Below, piece after piece: positions 1 through 11,283 of a stretch of 64,000 nt of DNA. The stretch's first letter is position 1; each line of letters opens with the position of its first letter. A program made the position numbers and the translations under genes. Below the pieces are notes generated by a model. The model did no database searches and was not told the DNA's origin. It saw only the letters and a list, made by a program, of their open reading frames with translations. The stretch is from Neonectria sp. B-13 (lineage: Eukaryota; Ascomycota; Sordariomycetes; Hypocreales; Nectriaceae), in NCBI GenBank assembly GCA_002682825.1, contig NOKP01000016.1, positions 530,591 to 594,590 of the forward strand, read 5' to 3'.

Positions 1-111
1 TTGCGCATCGTGATGTACATTGTAGTTGCACACGTATAATTACACTTGATTGTACCTCCCCAAGTACATCTGTCTCCGTCAAACAGATCCTCAAGGGCAT
101 GGTGGAGGGAT

Positions 112-1294
112 CTATTGCGGGGCCGTTGGAGGGGGTATCAACGTCTCTTTTGCAGACGCAACCTCCGATACGCCGGCGTCCTTGAGGGCGGCCTCCTTCT
201 TCTGGGCGATGACGGCACCCAGCTTCTCCAGCATCTCGTCCGTGAGCTCGGGCTCGCCCGCGGCTGCGCGGATCTCCCGTCTCATGGCGTGGAACTCCTG
301 CAGAGGGGTCTGCATGGACAGGACCGAGTCCTGCCGGGCCTTCTTAGCCGCCTCGTCGGCCTCTCTCTTCTGGACATACCAGCCCTCGTGGCGGGTTCGG
401 AACTTGGAGTATTTGTTGCGCAGCTCATCTAGAACCTGCTCGGGCATGGGAGGTGACAAAAGGTTGTAGTAGAAGGTTCGGTCCTCAACCTGCTCACGCA
501 GGGTGTCGCCGGATTGGGTGGTGTATTCGGGGGCCTGCACTTCGGGCCAGGGGATCACAACGTTGATTCCAGGAACCACACGATCCCACTTCTTTCCGTT
601 CTCCCATCGCTCCAGAGTCATGTTGGGAGACTGCATGTTCGGGGGGATTCCCTTGATCTGGTGGATGACGGTATCCTTCGTCACTCCAGTCTCGGGGTTG
701 GTGATGGGATATACGAGACGAATAGATCCGATCGAGATGGGCATGGGCTGTGAGCGGCTGTCGTTGCCAAACATACCAACAGAAATTGCCTATCCGTAAC
801 AATTAGCGTATGAAGAGCATGAGAGCGAAGGACCATACCCGGTGATGAGCTTCCAAAGTCACATGGCCAGATAGCAGGTTGATTGACCTAATGCGGTCAA
901 TCTTGCCATGGTCGGGGCCATCCAGGATAACAATTCGATCGCCAACCGCAAGGTTGAGCATCTTAGCTCCACCAGCCCAGCCACATCTCTTCGCAATGAC
1001 CTCGGGTCGCGGTGAGTACAGGCCATAGTTGGACCAGTCGGTTCGTGCACTCTCAGCGAACATGCCGTAGCCGTTGAAACCTAGGTCACGCTTGGGGGCG
1101 AGGGGTCCCATCTCCCAGTCCTCCGCTCGGGCGCGGCGAGCATCGAGCAGGTTCTCGCGGACCTCAGTAACGGCACCCCGCAGGGCCTGTCGGTTTCGAA
1201 GCTTGAAGCCCTGGTGTTCGGATTCCACCCGTTTCTGTGCACGGCGGCCGGCCTGGCGCTGGGCCTGGGCGACCCGCTTGGCGAGCTTCTGCAT
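112..1294 (-). CDS. MRPL40: mitochondrial large-subunit ribosomal protein uL24m
   Basis: Two exons, 1294-839 and 789-112, join in phase across a 49-nt intron (donor GTATGG, acceptor TAG) and give about 377 aa. Exon 1 carries a basic start (MQKLAKRVAQAQ...) and a KOW motif around LAVGDRIVILDGPDHGK. Exon 2 carries the long C-terminal extension seen in fungal mitochondrial L24, including the PMPISIGSIRLVYP strand. The family binds 23S-like rRNA in the mitoribosomal 54S subunit. I chose the Met at 1294 because an Arg/Lys-rich N-terminus follows it at once; an in-frame Met at 1348 would add 18 residues. The gene lies at the window edge and ends 111 bases from it. Family call is firm; the exact start is less so. 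Confidence 0.9.
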
Positions 1295-4200
1295 GGTACG
1301 GAGGAGGAGCTTCAGACGATTATGGACGGGATTCGTGAGCTCTAGCAATCCATTGGACGGGATTGAGGTGCTGGCGCCGAGCTATCGGGAGGACGTGGTG
1401 ATGTATTTCGTGGTGGAGTTGACTGGTGAGTTGGAAATTCTCGCCATGGTACCACGGAATTAGCCGTCTTGGCTCCAGTACGACATTGGTATATACACTG
1501 TATTAACCGCACTGTCCTCGTGACACTGCTCCACACCGAACAAAGGAGACATGATAGCTTCACTTTCAGAATACGACAGCTCGAGTCCTGGCGGATTGTA
1601 GTTCAATTGTTGTGGTTGTGTTGTATTCTGAATCAGAAGTTTTCACGGTCTGCTTTCCTGCTTGGGTTTGATTGAGCAATGCATGTCCCCGGATCTCCCA
1701 GTTACGAGAATCGACCAAGCTTCCCGCAATGCTGTCATTCACATCAGGTTTCACGCCCACGATCCGCTCAGATGAGGTAAAGTTATCAACACAACGTAAT
1801 TGCACCTCAGTGTTCAAGCAATGAGCATTGATGTCAGTCCTAGGTGCTTTGTGCCTCGTTTCCCAGGCAGAGCTTGTGTTGCACCGCGGAAGCATCGAGA
1901 GACCCGGAAACCGGGAAAATCGGGCGCCGCAAGCACAAAGCTTTCTGGTATTTCACATTATTCGGGCATGGGTCTATGGGAGCACAAAAGAAACGCGAAA
2001 CCTGTAGCTCTGAAAAAGCAAAGAGCGAACGAATGGCACCTGATGTCTACAACAACAACAACCCTGCCGATGCCGTCCCTTGGAGGGTTCCCGTCGCAAC
2101 GGCGCAGCCCGCAGGATATGAGATAAGCACGTGTTTGCCACTCCAAGTTCGGTCACATACCTGGGACGGCTCCCTCCCAGAGACGAAGGCAAAGGGATTG
2201 AGAACAGAATTGCGAATGGAAATTGAAACCAGCCGGATGGGAATTTCATCTTCGCGGAGTCTCCTGCTCCGTGCCTCGGCCATAATAGGAAAGCGGAAAT
2301 ACGGACCCTGGGCTAGAGACGGTGGAAGACAGCGATCAAGACAAAGCACGGCGCGAACTGCATCGCACGGACTGGGTCTCATTACCCAGAATACGTCGCA
2401 GATGACCCAACCCAGAAGAGTTCAGTCGGGCAGATTTGGGGAAATGCGCGTGTGCTTCCTACCGACATTGCTGTCCTCCGTACCAAGTACAAGGCTCTGG
2501 AAACTTGGTGCACGAGTCCTAGACTACCGGCTGGAGTAGGACTTTCCTCCACTATTTTTCCTGTCTCGCTCTCAGTGACCAGCCAACTGGTCCTCGGTGC
2601 TCCAGCCCACTGCTGCGTTGGACAGGACTGTGCTTGCAGGCATGGACTGACATGGGCCAGAGCTCGTGCCGACATCCATCACCTCACCTCACAGCTCGGG
2701 CGCTACGCTACGTAACGTGCTCCGTATTTAGCACCACACATACGTACTCCCGGACGCCAGGAAAACCACCAAAAGCACAGCCAACGGGGCGTCTACTAGT
2801 GCAGGACGTCAGGACGATCGCCGCCGGTGAGTAAGAGCACCAACGCAAGGCTCCGAGAACATTGGCAATGATACGGATGCAATGCATGGTGATTAAGGTG
2901 CTAGGCGGCCTCCATCCTTCCAACAAGTCATCAGATCTCCACGATCGGAGGGAGGTCCGATAGGGATGGATACGCAAATGGAGCTTCTAACAGGTCCGGA
3001 CACGGGTCGGTTGTCAACATCAAACACCGAGCAAATCAGCCGGCTGGCTTTTGTGCCATGGCCACCGAGTGTTGGTAGCAAGATAGCGGATCCCAGGAAA
3101 ACAAGATCCTTTCCCCAGCTGGACAGGCTGGACAGGTCACAGAGGGAACGCCTGGTGTTGAAGTGTGATGATGGCGGATTGTTAGTGTCGTCCTGCCCGA
3201 ATGACAGAGGCTGAGCCACGGTTTCAGCCCCGAGCTATGAAGCTTGAGCCACGGATTCACGATGGCCAGGACGAGAAAGGGCCAGGTCAGGACTGGGAAG
3301 TGGGCCATCAAGGACTGGCGCTGGCAGTGCTGCACTCGCTGCACGTCAGGCCGGTGGGAAAGCTGCAGAGAGAAGGGAGCCCGTGGTCTCGTCGCAGCCT
3401 CGTGAGTCTCTGGGTGGCTAGTAACGATGGCGGTGGTGGTGTTTAGGACAACTTCCAGGCAATGGCAGACATTGCAACTGCCGGCGGCCAGGCTGACTCC
3501 TCGATGACTCCCAATACTGGAGGAGAGAGTCAAAGGCTTCACTGGATGGTATAAAGACAAGAGATATACTGCACAAATAGGCTCCTTTGAACAATCCCTC
3601 AAATCAAACTGGTCAATCAAACCACCACAGTGGTCACGACAAACCCCATCACTACCGACCCCTTCAATCTTCACCCGTTCATCCAACTCTCCACCGAATC
3701 CATCTCGTCATCATCCGCTAATTTACCTATTTTGCCCCCGTCACCCCCATTCACACCCTGACTGCTTGCTGTTTTTGGCTGACCGCCTTGGTGACGGAAA
3801 GCGACTGAACGTGTGCTGAGTGTGTTGTGTTTGACGGCAACAAAAACGGCCACTGGAAGTTTAGCGGAGGTCGGTACTCTCCAGCCAGTCCTGCAAGCCA
3901 GGTACCTACCCTCAGCCCCGGGGTCCTGGAACAGCACTGTGCACGCACTGGGCATCCCCACTAATTGCTTCGGCGGACAGTGCACAGCACCGCGAGTGGC
4001 TACCTTAGCCTTGGCCAACACACACGCGCGCGCGCCGCTTGTTGCCTCAGGACCTCCATCTACGCGGCCCCCTTTCGAGTATCAAGCTCCCAGGTACCGC
4101 TTTAGTAGTGCTGCCCGCAAAAAGGTACCTCCCTCCCCTGAAGCTCCAAGCCCGAGACAGCAAGTCCAAGGGGGAAACACCACCACGACACCCGCCCCAG

Positions 4201-5085
4201 TATCGCGGCCCCGGCACCAACAACAAAGGGCCTGCCCGCTGGTACAGTGGCTGGTCCCCATTTTCCACACCTGTCACTTCAATATCTACCCTGCTCGGAG
4301 ATGACTCTTCGCGCTTCGTACTTCGTACTAACATCTTCTCGTCATCACCTCAGGAACAGTCAGTCCTTGTCAGTCAGGCAATTCCACATCCTCGACGACC
4401 CCCAACCATCCAAGTCCGTTAGCGGTTGGCTGCTCGTGGCTGTTGCTTTGCTGCTACCGTACCAACGAGAAAACACAGTGCCAATTGTCACTGTTCACTG
4501 GGCCCACCCAAGCTCCGTCAAGTACCTCTATACGGTGCCTACCTGGGTACCTCGCCGACGCTGTCACAGCCACTGCGCCGCGCTCCGGGCTCTGTTTCTC
4601 TCGCCTCTTCTCCAACAACCTTGTCGATTCGCCAGTGCAGCGCCAGCCCCCTCCCCGTCCCAGTGAGGCCTCAAGCCCAGCTTACCACCACGTCGTAGGT
4701 ACCTGCCGGTCTGCAGCCCACTGTCGCTGTACCTCTCGACCTTGCACCTTACCGCCTGGCTGAGCCCGTCCTTGCTTGCTCCTTGCTCCTCCCTCCTGGC
4801 ACCTTGCACCTTGCCTATTCGTACCTTGCCTGCCTGGGCCTGCCTTACCTTTTTTCCTGTCCCTTTCCCGCTACCCTACCTGACCTAAACCAGACCAAAC
4901 CCCCTTCTGACGTCCTCTTTCCGCGTCCAACTTTCCTCCTCCTTCTCCATCCCATCCCCCATCGACCCGCAGCCGCCGCTCGCGTCCCATCTCGCAACGC
5001 AACCTCTGCAACTCTCTCGTCTCCGTCCCCGACCGCTCACCACTGCATCTCCATCTCCATCCCCATCACCATCAAACCAGACACC
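1295..5085. other. gene-free interval with RHO1 leader
   Basis: No ORF here reads like a conserved protein; the longest (1844-2539, 231 aa) is low in recognisable motifs. From about 4.3 kb the + strand becomes very pyrimidine-rich (runs of CCTT, CTCC, CATC), which is typical of a long fungal 5' leader, here that of RHO1. The rest presumably holds the RHO1 promoter and the uL24m promoter (about 1.3-1.5 kb). No repeat family or RNA gene was recognised. Confidence 0.5.
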
Positions 5086-6242
5086 ATGGCTGAGATCCGC
5101 CGAAAGCTCGTCATTGTTGGCGACGGTGCCTGCGGCAAAACCTGCTTGTTGATGTGAGTTGGCCTGAAGCCGACCCCCGTCGGCGTCCCCCGTTGCCCCA
5201 GCCAGCCCATCTCATCCCATCCCATCCAGCCTCGGATGCTGGGAGTGACCCTTCAATACTCCCTTCGCTGCCGCCATCTCCATTCATTCATCCAATACTG
5301 ACTCGTTTCCAGTGTCTTCTCCAAGGGCACTTTCCCTGAGGTAAGAATTGGCTCGACCGCCCCGATGCTCCTCGCCGATCGTCCCCGTTGAATTCCCCGG
5401 CCCCATCCATCATGACGACGCCTGCCTTTGGGGCGCAGGCCCTTCACCACCGACCCTCGCTCCATCGCCCAACAATCACAGCCTAAACGCTCTCATCATC
5501 ACTCTTGCTGACTCCGTCTCCCCTCACAGGTCTATGTCCCCACCGTCTTCGAGAACTACGTCGCCGATGTCGAGGTCGATGGCAAGCACGTCGAGCTGGC
5601 CCTATGGGATACTGCTGGTCAGGAGGATTACGATCGTCTCCGACCTCTGTCCTACCCCGACTCCCACGTTATCCTGATCTGCTTCGCTGTCGACTCCCCC
5701 GATTCCCTCGACAACGTCCAGGAGAAGGTACGCTCATACCACCACTGCTGCCGCAGCTGCACCCCCGACCATGGTCTTCGATAAGGATTTTGCTGACACG
5801 TGCCTCAACCTGTAGTGGATCTCTGAGGTTCTTCACTTCTGCCAGGGTCTCCCCATCATCCTCGTCGGCTGCAAGAAGGATTTGCGATACGACCAGAAGA
5901 TCATTGAGGAGCTCCGAAAGACTAGCCAGAAGCCCGTGTCCCCTGAGGAGGTAAATATTCCCTCCACAATTCTATCTCCGGCTATGTCTGCCCAGCACCC
6001 GGGTGCCCATGTTTATGTGCACCAGGAACTAGGGAGACGTCGTTCATTGAAGTCAGTCATAACTAACCACATTGTGTCTCTAGGGTGAGGAGGTCCGCAA
6101 GAAGATTGGCGCCTACAAGTACCTCGAGTGCTCGGCCAAGACCAACGAGGGTGTCCGCGAGGTGTTTGAGCACGCCACCCGCGCTGCTCTCCTGTCCCGC
6201 AGCAGCCGTGGCAGCAAGCACAAGAAGTGTCTTGTCCTGTAA
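5086..6242 (+). CDS. RHO1: Rho-type small GTPase Rho1
   Basis: Five exons (5086-5153, 5313-5340, 5530-5727, 5816-5950, 6084-6242) join in phase to a 195-aa protein of the length usual for Rho1. Visible motifs are the P-loop GDGACGKT, switch [10 protein letters not shown], switch [29 protein letters not shown], and the C-terminal CLVL box, whose terminal Leu predicts geranylgeranylation. A polybasic HKK stretch precedes it. In fungi Rho1 is the regulatory subunit of beta-1,3-glucan synthase and activates the Pkc1 cell-wall-integrity pathway at the plasma membrane. Exon 2 is only 28 nt. The leader is long and CT-rich. Identity is very sure among Rho paralogues because the effector region is near-invariant. 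Confidence 0.97.
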
Positions 6243-8062
6243 ATGGGGTCCTCGTGCCCTTGAGCGGAACGCACACCCACCTGTTTCGGCTCGACCCCGC
6301 GTGGTAATCCATCGTCGTTCCAGTTCACCCTCAACTTGGCCCCGGCTGTTCGGATGATACGGGTTTGCGGCAGCCAGGATGGCGACGGCTGTCGATGTGC
6401 ATCGGTTTTCTCGGAATCTGGAGTTTGATATCGTCTCGCCTCATGTCTAGGTCCATCAGCTCATACGCGCCAACCCCTTGCCTGGCTGATGGTTCTCCTC
6501 GGCGAGGACCGCCGACAACTCTCGGTCTTTTTGACGGGGGCCTAGGGGGCTATGCGGGGGAGGGCGTCATGCTGCTTGAAACCTCGTCATTTTTCTTATT
6601 ACCAGTGGCAGGCGAGCGGGACCTTGTTTTATGTATCTCTGCGTATTTGCGTATGGGGAAGGCGGGCCAGATGTTATTTTGTGTTGGGGCAGCCGAGGAG
6701 GAGGATGAGGATGGTCTCTCGGTCTTGTCTCTATCTCTGTCTCTATCTCCCTCTCCTCTCCAGCGACTGGAGATGTTTGGGTTGATGAGGGAAGGGCTGG
6801 GGAGGGATGACGATAGGGAGGCCTGTGGACTGGTTGCGCGAGTACGTGTGTGTGTGTGGAAACGGGGGTCCGGCTGGGGAAACCGAGTCGGGCCAGGCGA
6901 TAAATCTTTTCATTTTCTCTCGAAGCCTCGAAACCGTTACTTAGACCATGGAGATGGGACATCTATTGCGTAGGGCCTGCCTGTTTAATCTCTGTTGTTT
7001 TTTGCCGTCTCAAATTGGATTCCTGTGGCTTCGCGAGTGCATGTCTGTTTACCTATGCATCTGTTCGTGTCTATATGGCTGTCTTTATGAGTGCTTGTCC
7101 ATCTAATCAGTGTGATGTCTGTTTCTGACCTCGACTGCCCTGTGTTGGATTGGTGGTGGCTATGTGGATGTCTTACATAGTTTCCGCCTAGTACTTGGCT
7201 ACGTATCCCCTCCTTATCAAGCTGTCTTCTCTCCATCTGGCGTTACATACTAGATAGATATATCGAATTACAGCAGCTCTTTTGCCTAGCTGCCTCTGCG
7301 CCTGCCTTGGGCTGCCTTGTTCACTCCTACTGTTATTGCCGTAGCGAGTATCGCCTCGGCCATCCGTCCGTGGTCATGTGCGGCTCGTCCCACCCACAGT
7401 TGTAGCTGGGCGTATTACTTTAGACTAAAGTCGCCGACGACGACGGCTAGAGCGGGTGATGTAATCGCCCATCCCCCATTCTGTATCCCGCATCCCGCAT
7501 CCCACGTCGCAAAGGTGCCTCGACCAACCAACGGAGCGCGAAGCCTAGAGGGTCGGCAGTGCAAATCGGGCGCGCAGTACCGGGACGGAGGCTGACTGTG
7601 TCTACCTGACCTATGCGCATCGTCCTGCGAGGGAGGACTTGGTTATCTTACTTTGTTAGGCGGGTGCGCTATCGATGAGGGGGAGGAGGAGGGGCAAGGC
7701 GTGTATGTCATGATCACGCTCACAGGGACTCTCACGTTCGACATGGGCAGTTTTGGTGGTTCTTTCATCATACTTCATTACTGAGTTACTGAGTGAATGA
7801 GGTTGAGTGCAAAGGAGTGTAGAAGGTAAGCAAAAATCACATGAGCCTCGTAAAACCGACGATGGCATCGTTCCGCCCTAGAGGATAGGCGGCACCATCA
7901 TCCCCACGCCACGCCACGCCATGCCTTGCCATGCCATGCCCCTTCCCATCGCCAACGCAACGCAAATGCAATCGAATTTCAACCTCCCATATGAACTACT
8001 ACAGGCCTCCTCCTCGCTTCCCTCAACACATTCTGTTACATCGTGGAGGCTAGCTAGCTAGC
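6243..8062. other. intergenic, RHO1 3' region
   Basis: No convincing gene. The stretch holds the presumed RHO1 3' UTR, a CT repeat near 6720-6765, a short (GT)n tract near 6848-6860, and pentamer-like tandem copies of CACGC/CATGC near 7902-7940. Frames here are short and show no domain. Confidence 0.5.
7902..7940. repeat. short tandem ACGCC/ATGCC repeat
   Basis: Successive five-base units of the type ACGCC, ACGCC, ATGCC, TTGCC, ATGCC, ATGCC are visible. It is a simple low-copy tandem tract in intergenic DNA downstream of the small Cys-rich gene. No function is implied. Confidence 0.6.
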
Positions 8063-8064
8063 TT
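8048..8064. repeat. (GCTA)4 microsatellite at a stop codon
   Basis: Four copies of GCTA/TAGC abut the TAA stop of the small Cys-rich gene and fall in its 3' UTR. Only a short tract; no function is implied. Confidence 0.6.
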
Positions 8065-8256
8065 AGACGGGGCAGTGCTGCTGGGTGGTTAGCCCATGAT
8101 GAGAGCGGGGGATGAAAGGGCAAGTAAGGAGGAGAGAAGGGGAGAGGAAGAGGAAGCACTCACGGCGCCGCAGCTGGAGCATGTCTTGTTGTCGCCCGAG
8201 ATGGAGGCGCTGCACGAGGGGCAGGTCTTGCCGTGGTAGTTGACGAGGGGCTCCAT
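8063..8256 (-). CDS. tiny Cys-rich protein (36 aa), metallothionein-like
   Basis: Exon 1 (8256-8164) and exon 2 (8080-8063) encode about 36 aa, too short for usual ORF callers. The protein has two CxxC pairs (CPSC at 12-15 and CSSC at 26-29) and ends in QHCPV, giving five Cys plus His. The pattern suggests zinc or copper binding, either metallothionein-like or a minimal zinc ribbon; this is inference. Exon 1 ends at a perfect GTGAGT donor. The acceptor is a tandem CAGCAG, so splicing three bases downstream would drop the Gln. The ATG lies behind a pyrimidine-rich leader on the minus strand. I do not know a named family. Confidence 0.7.
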
Positions 8257-9219
8257 GATGGATGTGTTGTGTTGGGTATAGTTCGGTGGTGGAGATGGAT
8301 GGTTTTGTTCGTTGCTGCTGTTGTTGGTTTCGCCGGATGTTGAAGAAGAAAGAAAGGAAGAGAAGGAAGATCACAGCGGACGAGAGAGAAGCAAGCGACT
8401 AAATAAATGCCCTTTCGCAGCCCGCCAGACCCAACTTCCTCACTCGACGAATGCACTCCTCTTCCCAGCGCATCCCCATCCCATCAAAGCGGGGTCCTTT
8501 TGTCACGTCGTGCATTTTGCGCCCGCTGCCATTCGTCGAGCGAGGGAATCAGCTGGCCCTCCTCCACTCCGACGAAGAAGCGCAACCCAGCACTAGTAGT
8601 AGCCCGGCTGGCTGTCCGTTCGGAATCAAAGATCAAAACTGCACACGGAGAGGGGAGAGAGGGGCTCGGTTTGGTGGGCCACTCGCGTCGCGCCGTGTCG
8701 GGTGAGGAACAGGTCATGTCATGGCCGGGTTGAGCGGTGAAAGTGGACGAGGAAGCGGCAGATGGACATGTAAAGTGCAAATAAGACGTAAAACGCTCGT
8801 GGTTTAACGGCCATCCGTTGACTACACGCGACAAACACTTGTCCAGGTTGCCTTATCCAGATCCCCATCTACTTACACGCCGAGCTCCAGTCCAAGTCTT
8901 GGTTAATTCCCCATCTGTATAATAATGATAAGAGCGTCTAGTTCTTCTTCTTCTTCTTCTTCTTCTTGTTCTTCCCAGCCCGTCCGTCCATCCATCATTC
9001 ACTTACAACGCGACGCCAAGAAGCGGACGCCCTCCCCCTGGTCAAGTCGCATCGTATAGTACCTCTCACCCACCCCCGGATGCGGGACCTATGCTGGGTC
9101 TTTTTGTACAAAAGGAGGGGCCTTGTAAAATAATCGTACACCTTTTTTCCTGTCATGGCCAGGGTTGTTGATTCCTGGTTTTGTTTCTGTCTCTATCCCG
9201 TCCGGCCAGCTTCGGCTTC
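8257..9219. other. intergenic with TTC microsatellite
   Basis: Between the divergent-side leader of the small Cys-rich gene and the 3' end of the AVT transporter gene. On the minus strand 8257-8400 is CT-rich, consistent with a 5' leader. A TTC tract sits at 8942-8968. No further gene was recognised. Confidence 0.5.
8942..8968. repeat. (TTC)n microsatellite
   Basis: About nine uninterrupted TTC units, followed by a degenerate GTTCTTCC end. Intergenic simple repeat. Confidence 0.8.
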
Positions 9220-11283
9220 TCATGCACATGTCGCAGGGGCGTCCTTATCTATTCATCATTGGTCAGTCCACGGCCCAGAAGCAGGTGCGTCATCGTGTCG
9301 AAGCATCTCCGCGGCGCTTCAACGGCGAGAGAGGAAGATGATCGAAAGGAAGCATCAAGGGGGAAACGTACTGCTGACCAGCTTGCCCACCGCCTGGAAC
9401 ACACTTATCACCATGACAATGACGCCAAACACAACCACGGCGTACGCCATGTACGTCCGCCAGCTGCGCGTCGTCAGCTTGATGTAGCACATGGGCGGCA
9501 AGATATAAGCCATAGCGACTGCGCTCGTCGCGCCCACCAGCTCGAACACGGCGCCCAGGTCGCACGTCACCAGGCTCAACACCATGGCCGCCACCACCAG
9601 ACTCGTGCTGAAGATCAAGTGTCGTTTCATGTTGAAGGGCTCGTCGGGGAAAAAGTACGTCAGCATCACCTCACGGCATACAAACGCCTCCAGCGGCAAC
9701 GTCGTCAACATGTTGAGCCCGAAGCACAGGCGCGCAACGTTGACCATGGTGTTGTCGGCTGGGAAGTTGTTGAGCACGTTGCCAAGCGTCTTGTCGCCAA
9801 ACGTCAGGAACCCGCCCAGCGCCAGGACCAGGCAGGCCATCATCGAGATAGTCGTCGAGTAGTGCGTCACCCGCGAGAAGTTGTCGATAGTCGGCGTCCT
9901 GAGCGATCCGTAGATGAGCAGCGAGTTGTGGTGGCAGACAAAGGCTGTTGCGCTGTTAGTCCATGTATCAACCAATTCGGCCAGGGCCCTGTTTAACAGC
10001 CATGGCATAATTAGAAAACCGTACCGAAGGAAATAACTCCAATCGCCTGGAAGAAGCCGCCGTTGATGATGAGGAGCTGAGGCCCAAACGAGCCCCGTTC
10101 CGACGACGGCGTAAGGATCCCCTGGATGAGCACCACCACGACGATGACCATCATGCCGATAAGGGCAAAAGTGCTCGCCTTGGCCAGCTATTTCAAGAAA
10201 AAGCTATTAGTCCATTCCTCGTAACGCAAGAGAGCGGGAAACCAGGGGGAACGAGGGCGCAGAGCATCTCAATCTGCAGCGACAACGTAGAGCTGCCCTC
10301 TCTCCTCCTCTTGTCTGCTCTCCGCTCCCCCTTTTTGTATTTGGCGCGATCCTCACCTTTGCAATATCTCGGTACAGCGTCAATGGGTATCCAATGCCCA
10401 TGATGAAGACGGCAATGGCCACCTGCCGATTCGCCAGCAAGCCCAGGACCGGCACGCCCGGCAACTCCGGCCAGACGGCGGTCAGGACGTGGGGGATAGT
10501 GTCGCCGACGATGACGCCGTAGGCCACCATGCCGCCAAAGGCGAAGACCCACTGCGCAATGCTGATGGCAATGAGCCCCGTGCGGCCGAAGCAGTGCTCG
10601 ACGGTGCCCTGGAAGTGGCTCGTGCCGCTGAGCTTGCTGTTGATGACGATCAAGCAGATGGTCCAGTCGACGATGATGGTCAGGCCGACCAGCAGGGCGA
10701 CGCCGGCCAGCAGGCCCGCCTGGCGGATGGCGTAGGGCTGGCCGATGATGCCGGCGCCGATGATGGAGTTGGCCATGTTCATGAAGGCCGACTTGAGGCC
10801 CGACTTGGGCCTGCGCAGCTCGTTCTCGGCGCGCTCCTCGGCGTCGCCCAGCGAGTTGGCCATGGTGACGCTGGGGGCCTCGATGCCCGTCAGCAGCGGC
10901 ATGCGATGGATGCGGCCGGGGCTCGCAGGCTCCTCCATTTCCATGGAGCCGTCGGACATGGAGCGGCGGTGGCCCTGGAGCGGATATCCGGCTGCATCGC
11001 CGTTGCTGACGCCGACGATCTCGGGCGTGAGGTCGAAGCGGACTCGGTTCGGGGTTCTCGGAGGCGCGCGGCCGTCGTCGTAGGCGGGGGGAGGGTCGTC
11101 CTTGGCGGGATGGATGCCCAAGGCATTGAGCGTACTGCCGCCATTTGCACCGTCGTCGCCGTTGTCGTCGTCGTCGCCAACGCCAAAGTAACCATCGTCG
11201 TCGTCATCGTGGCGGGAGCTCAGGAGGCCGCGGTCCTCGCCGTGCGGGTTCGCGCCGGCGCCGTTGTTCCTGGCCTGCGTCAT
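9220..11283 (-). CDS. vacuolar amino-acid transporter, AVT5/6/7-like
   Basis: Four exons (11283-10357, 10187-10025, 9944-9372, 9248-9220) close in phase to about 563 aa. The N-terminal 170 residues are hydrophilic with acidic runs (DDDDDGYFGVGDDDD). Then comes the amino-acid/auxin permease core, starting at MNMANSIIGAGIIGQPYA and continuing through about 11 hydrophobic segments. The first-TM signature resembles the yeast Avt5/6/7 group, which export amino acids from the vacuole; substrate and direction are inferred. The last exon is only 29 nt (ends KDAPATCA) and is reached through a GTACGT donor at 9371 and a CTGAC...TAG acceptor. Without that splice the frame stops 17 nt later at 9355. The N-terminal Ser/acid region may be phospho-regulated, but nothing in the sequence proves it. 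Confidence 0.9.

Noticed and set aside
1844..2539. 231-aa open frame on the + strand
   Set aside because: No conserved motif, odd codon use with no GC3 bias, and lies between two well-modelled genes without splice or leader context.
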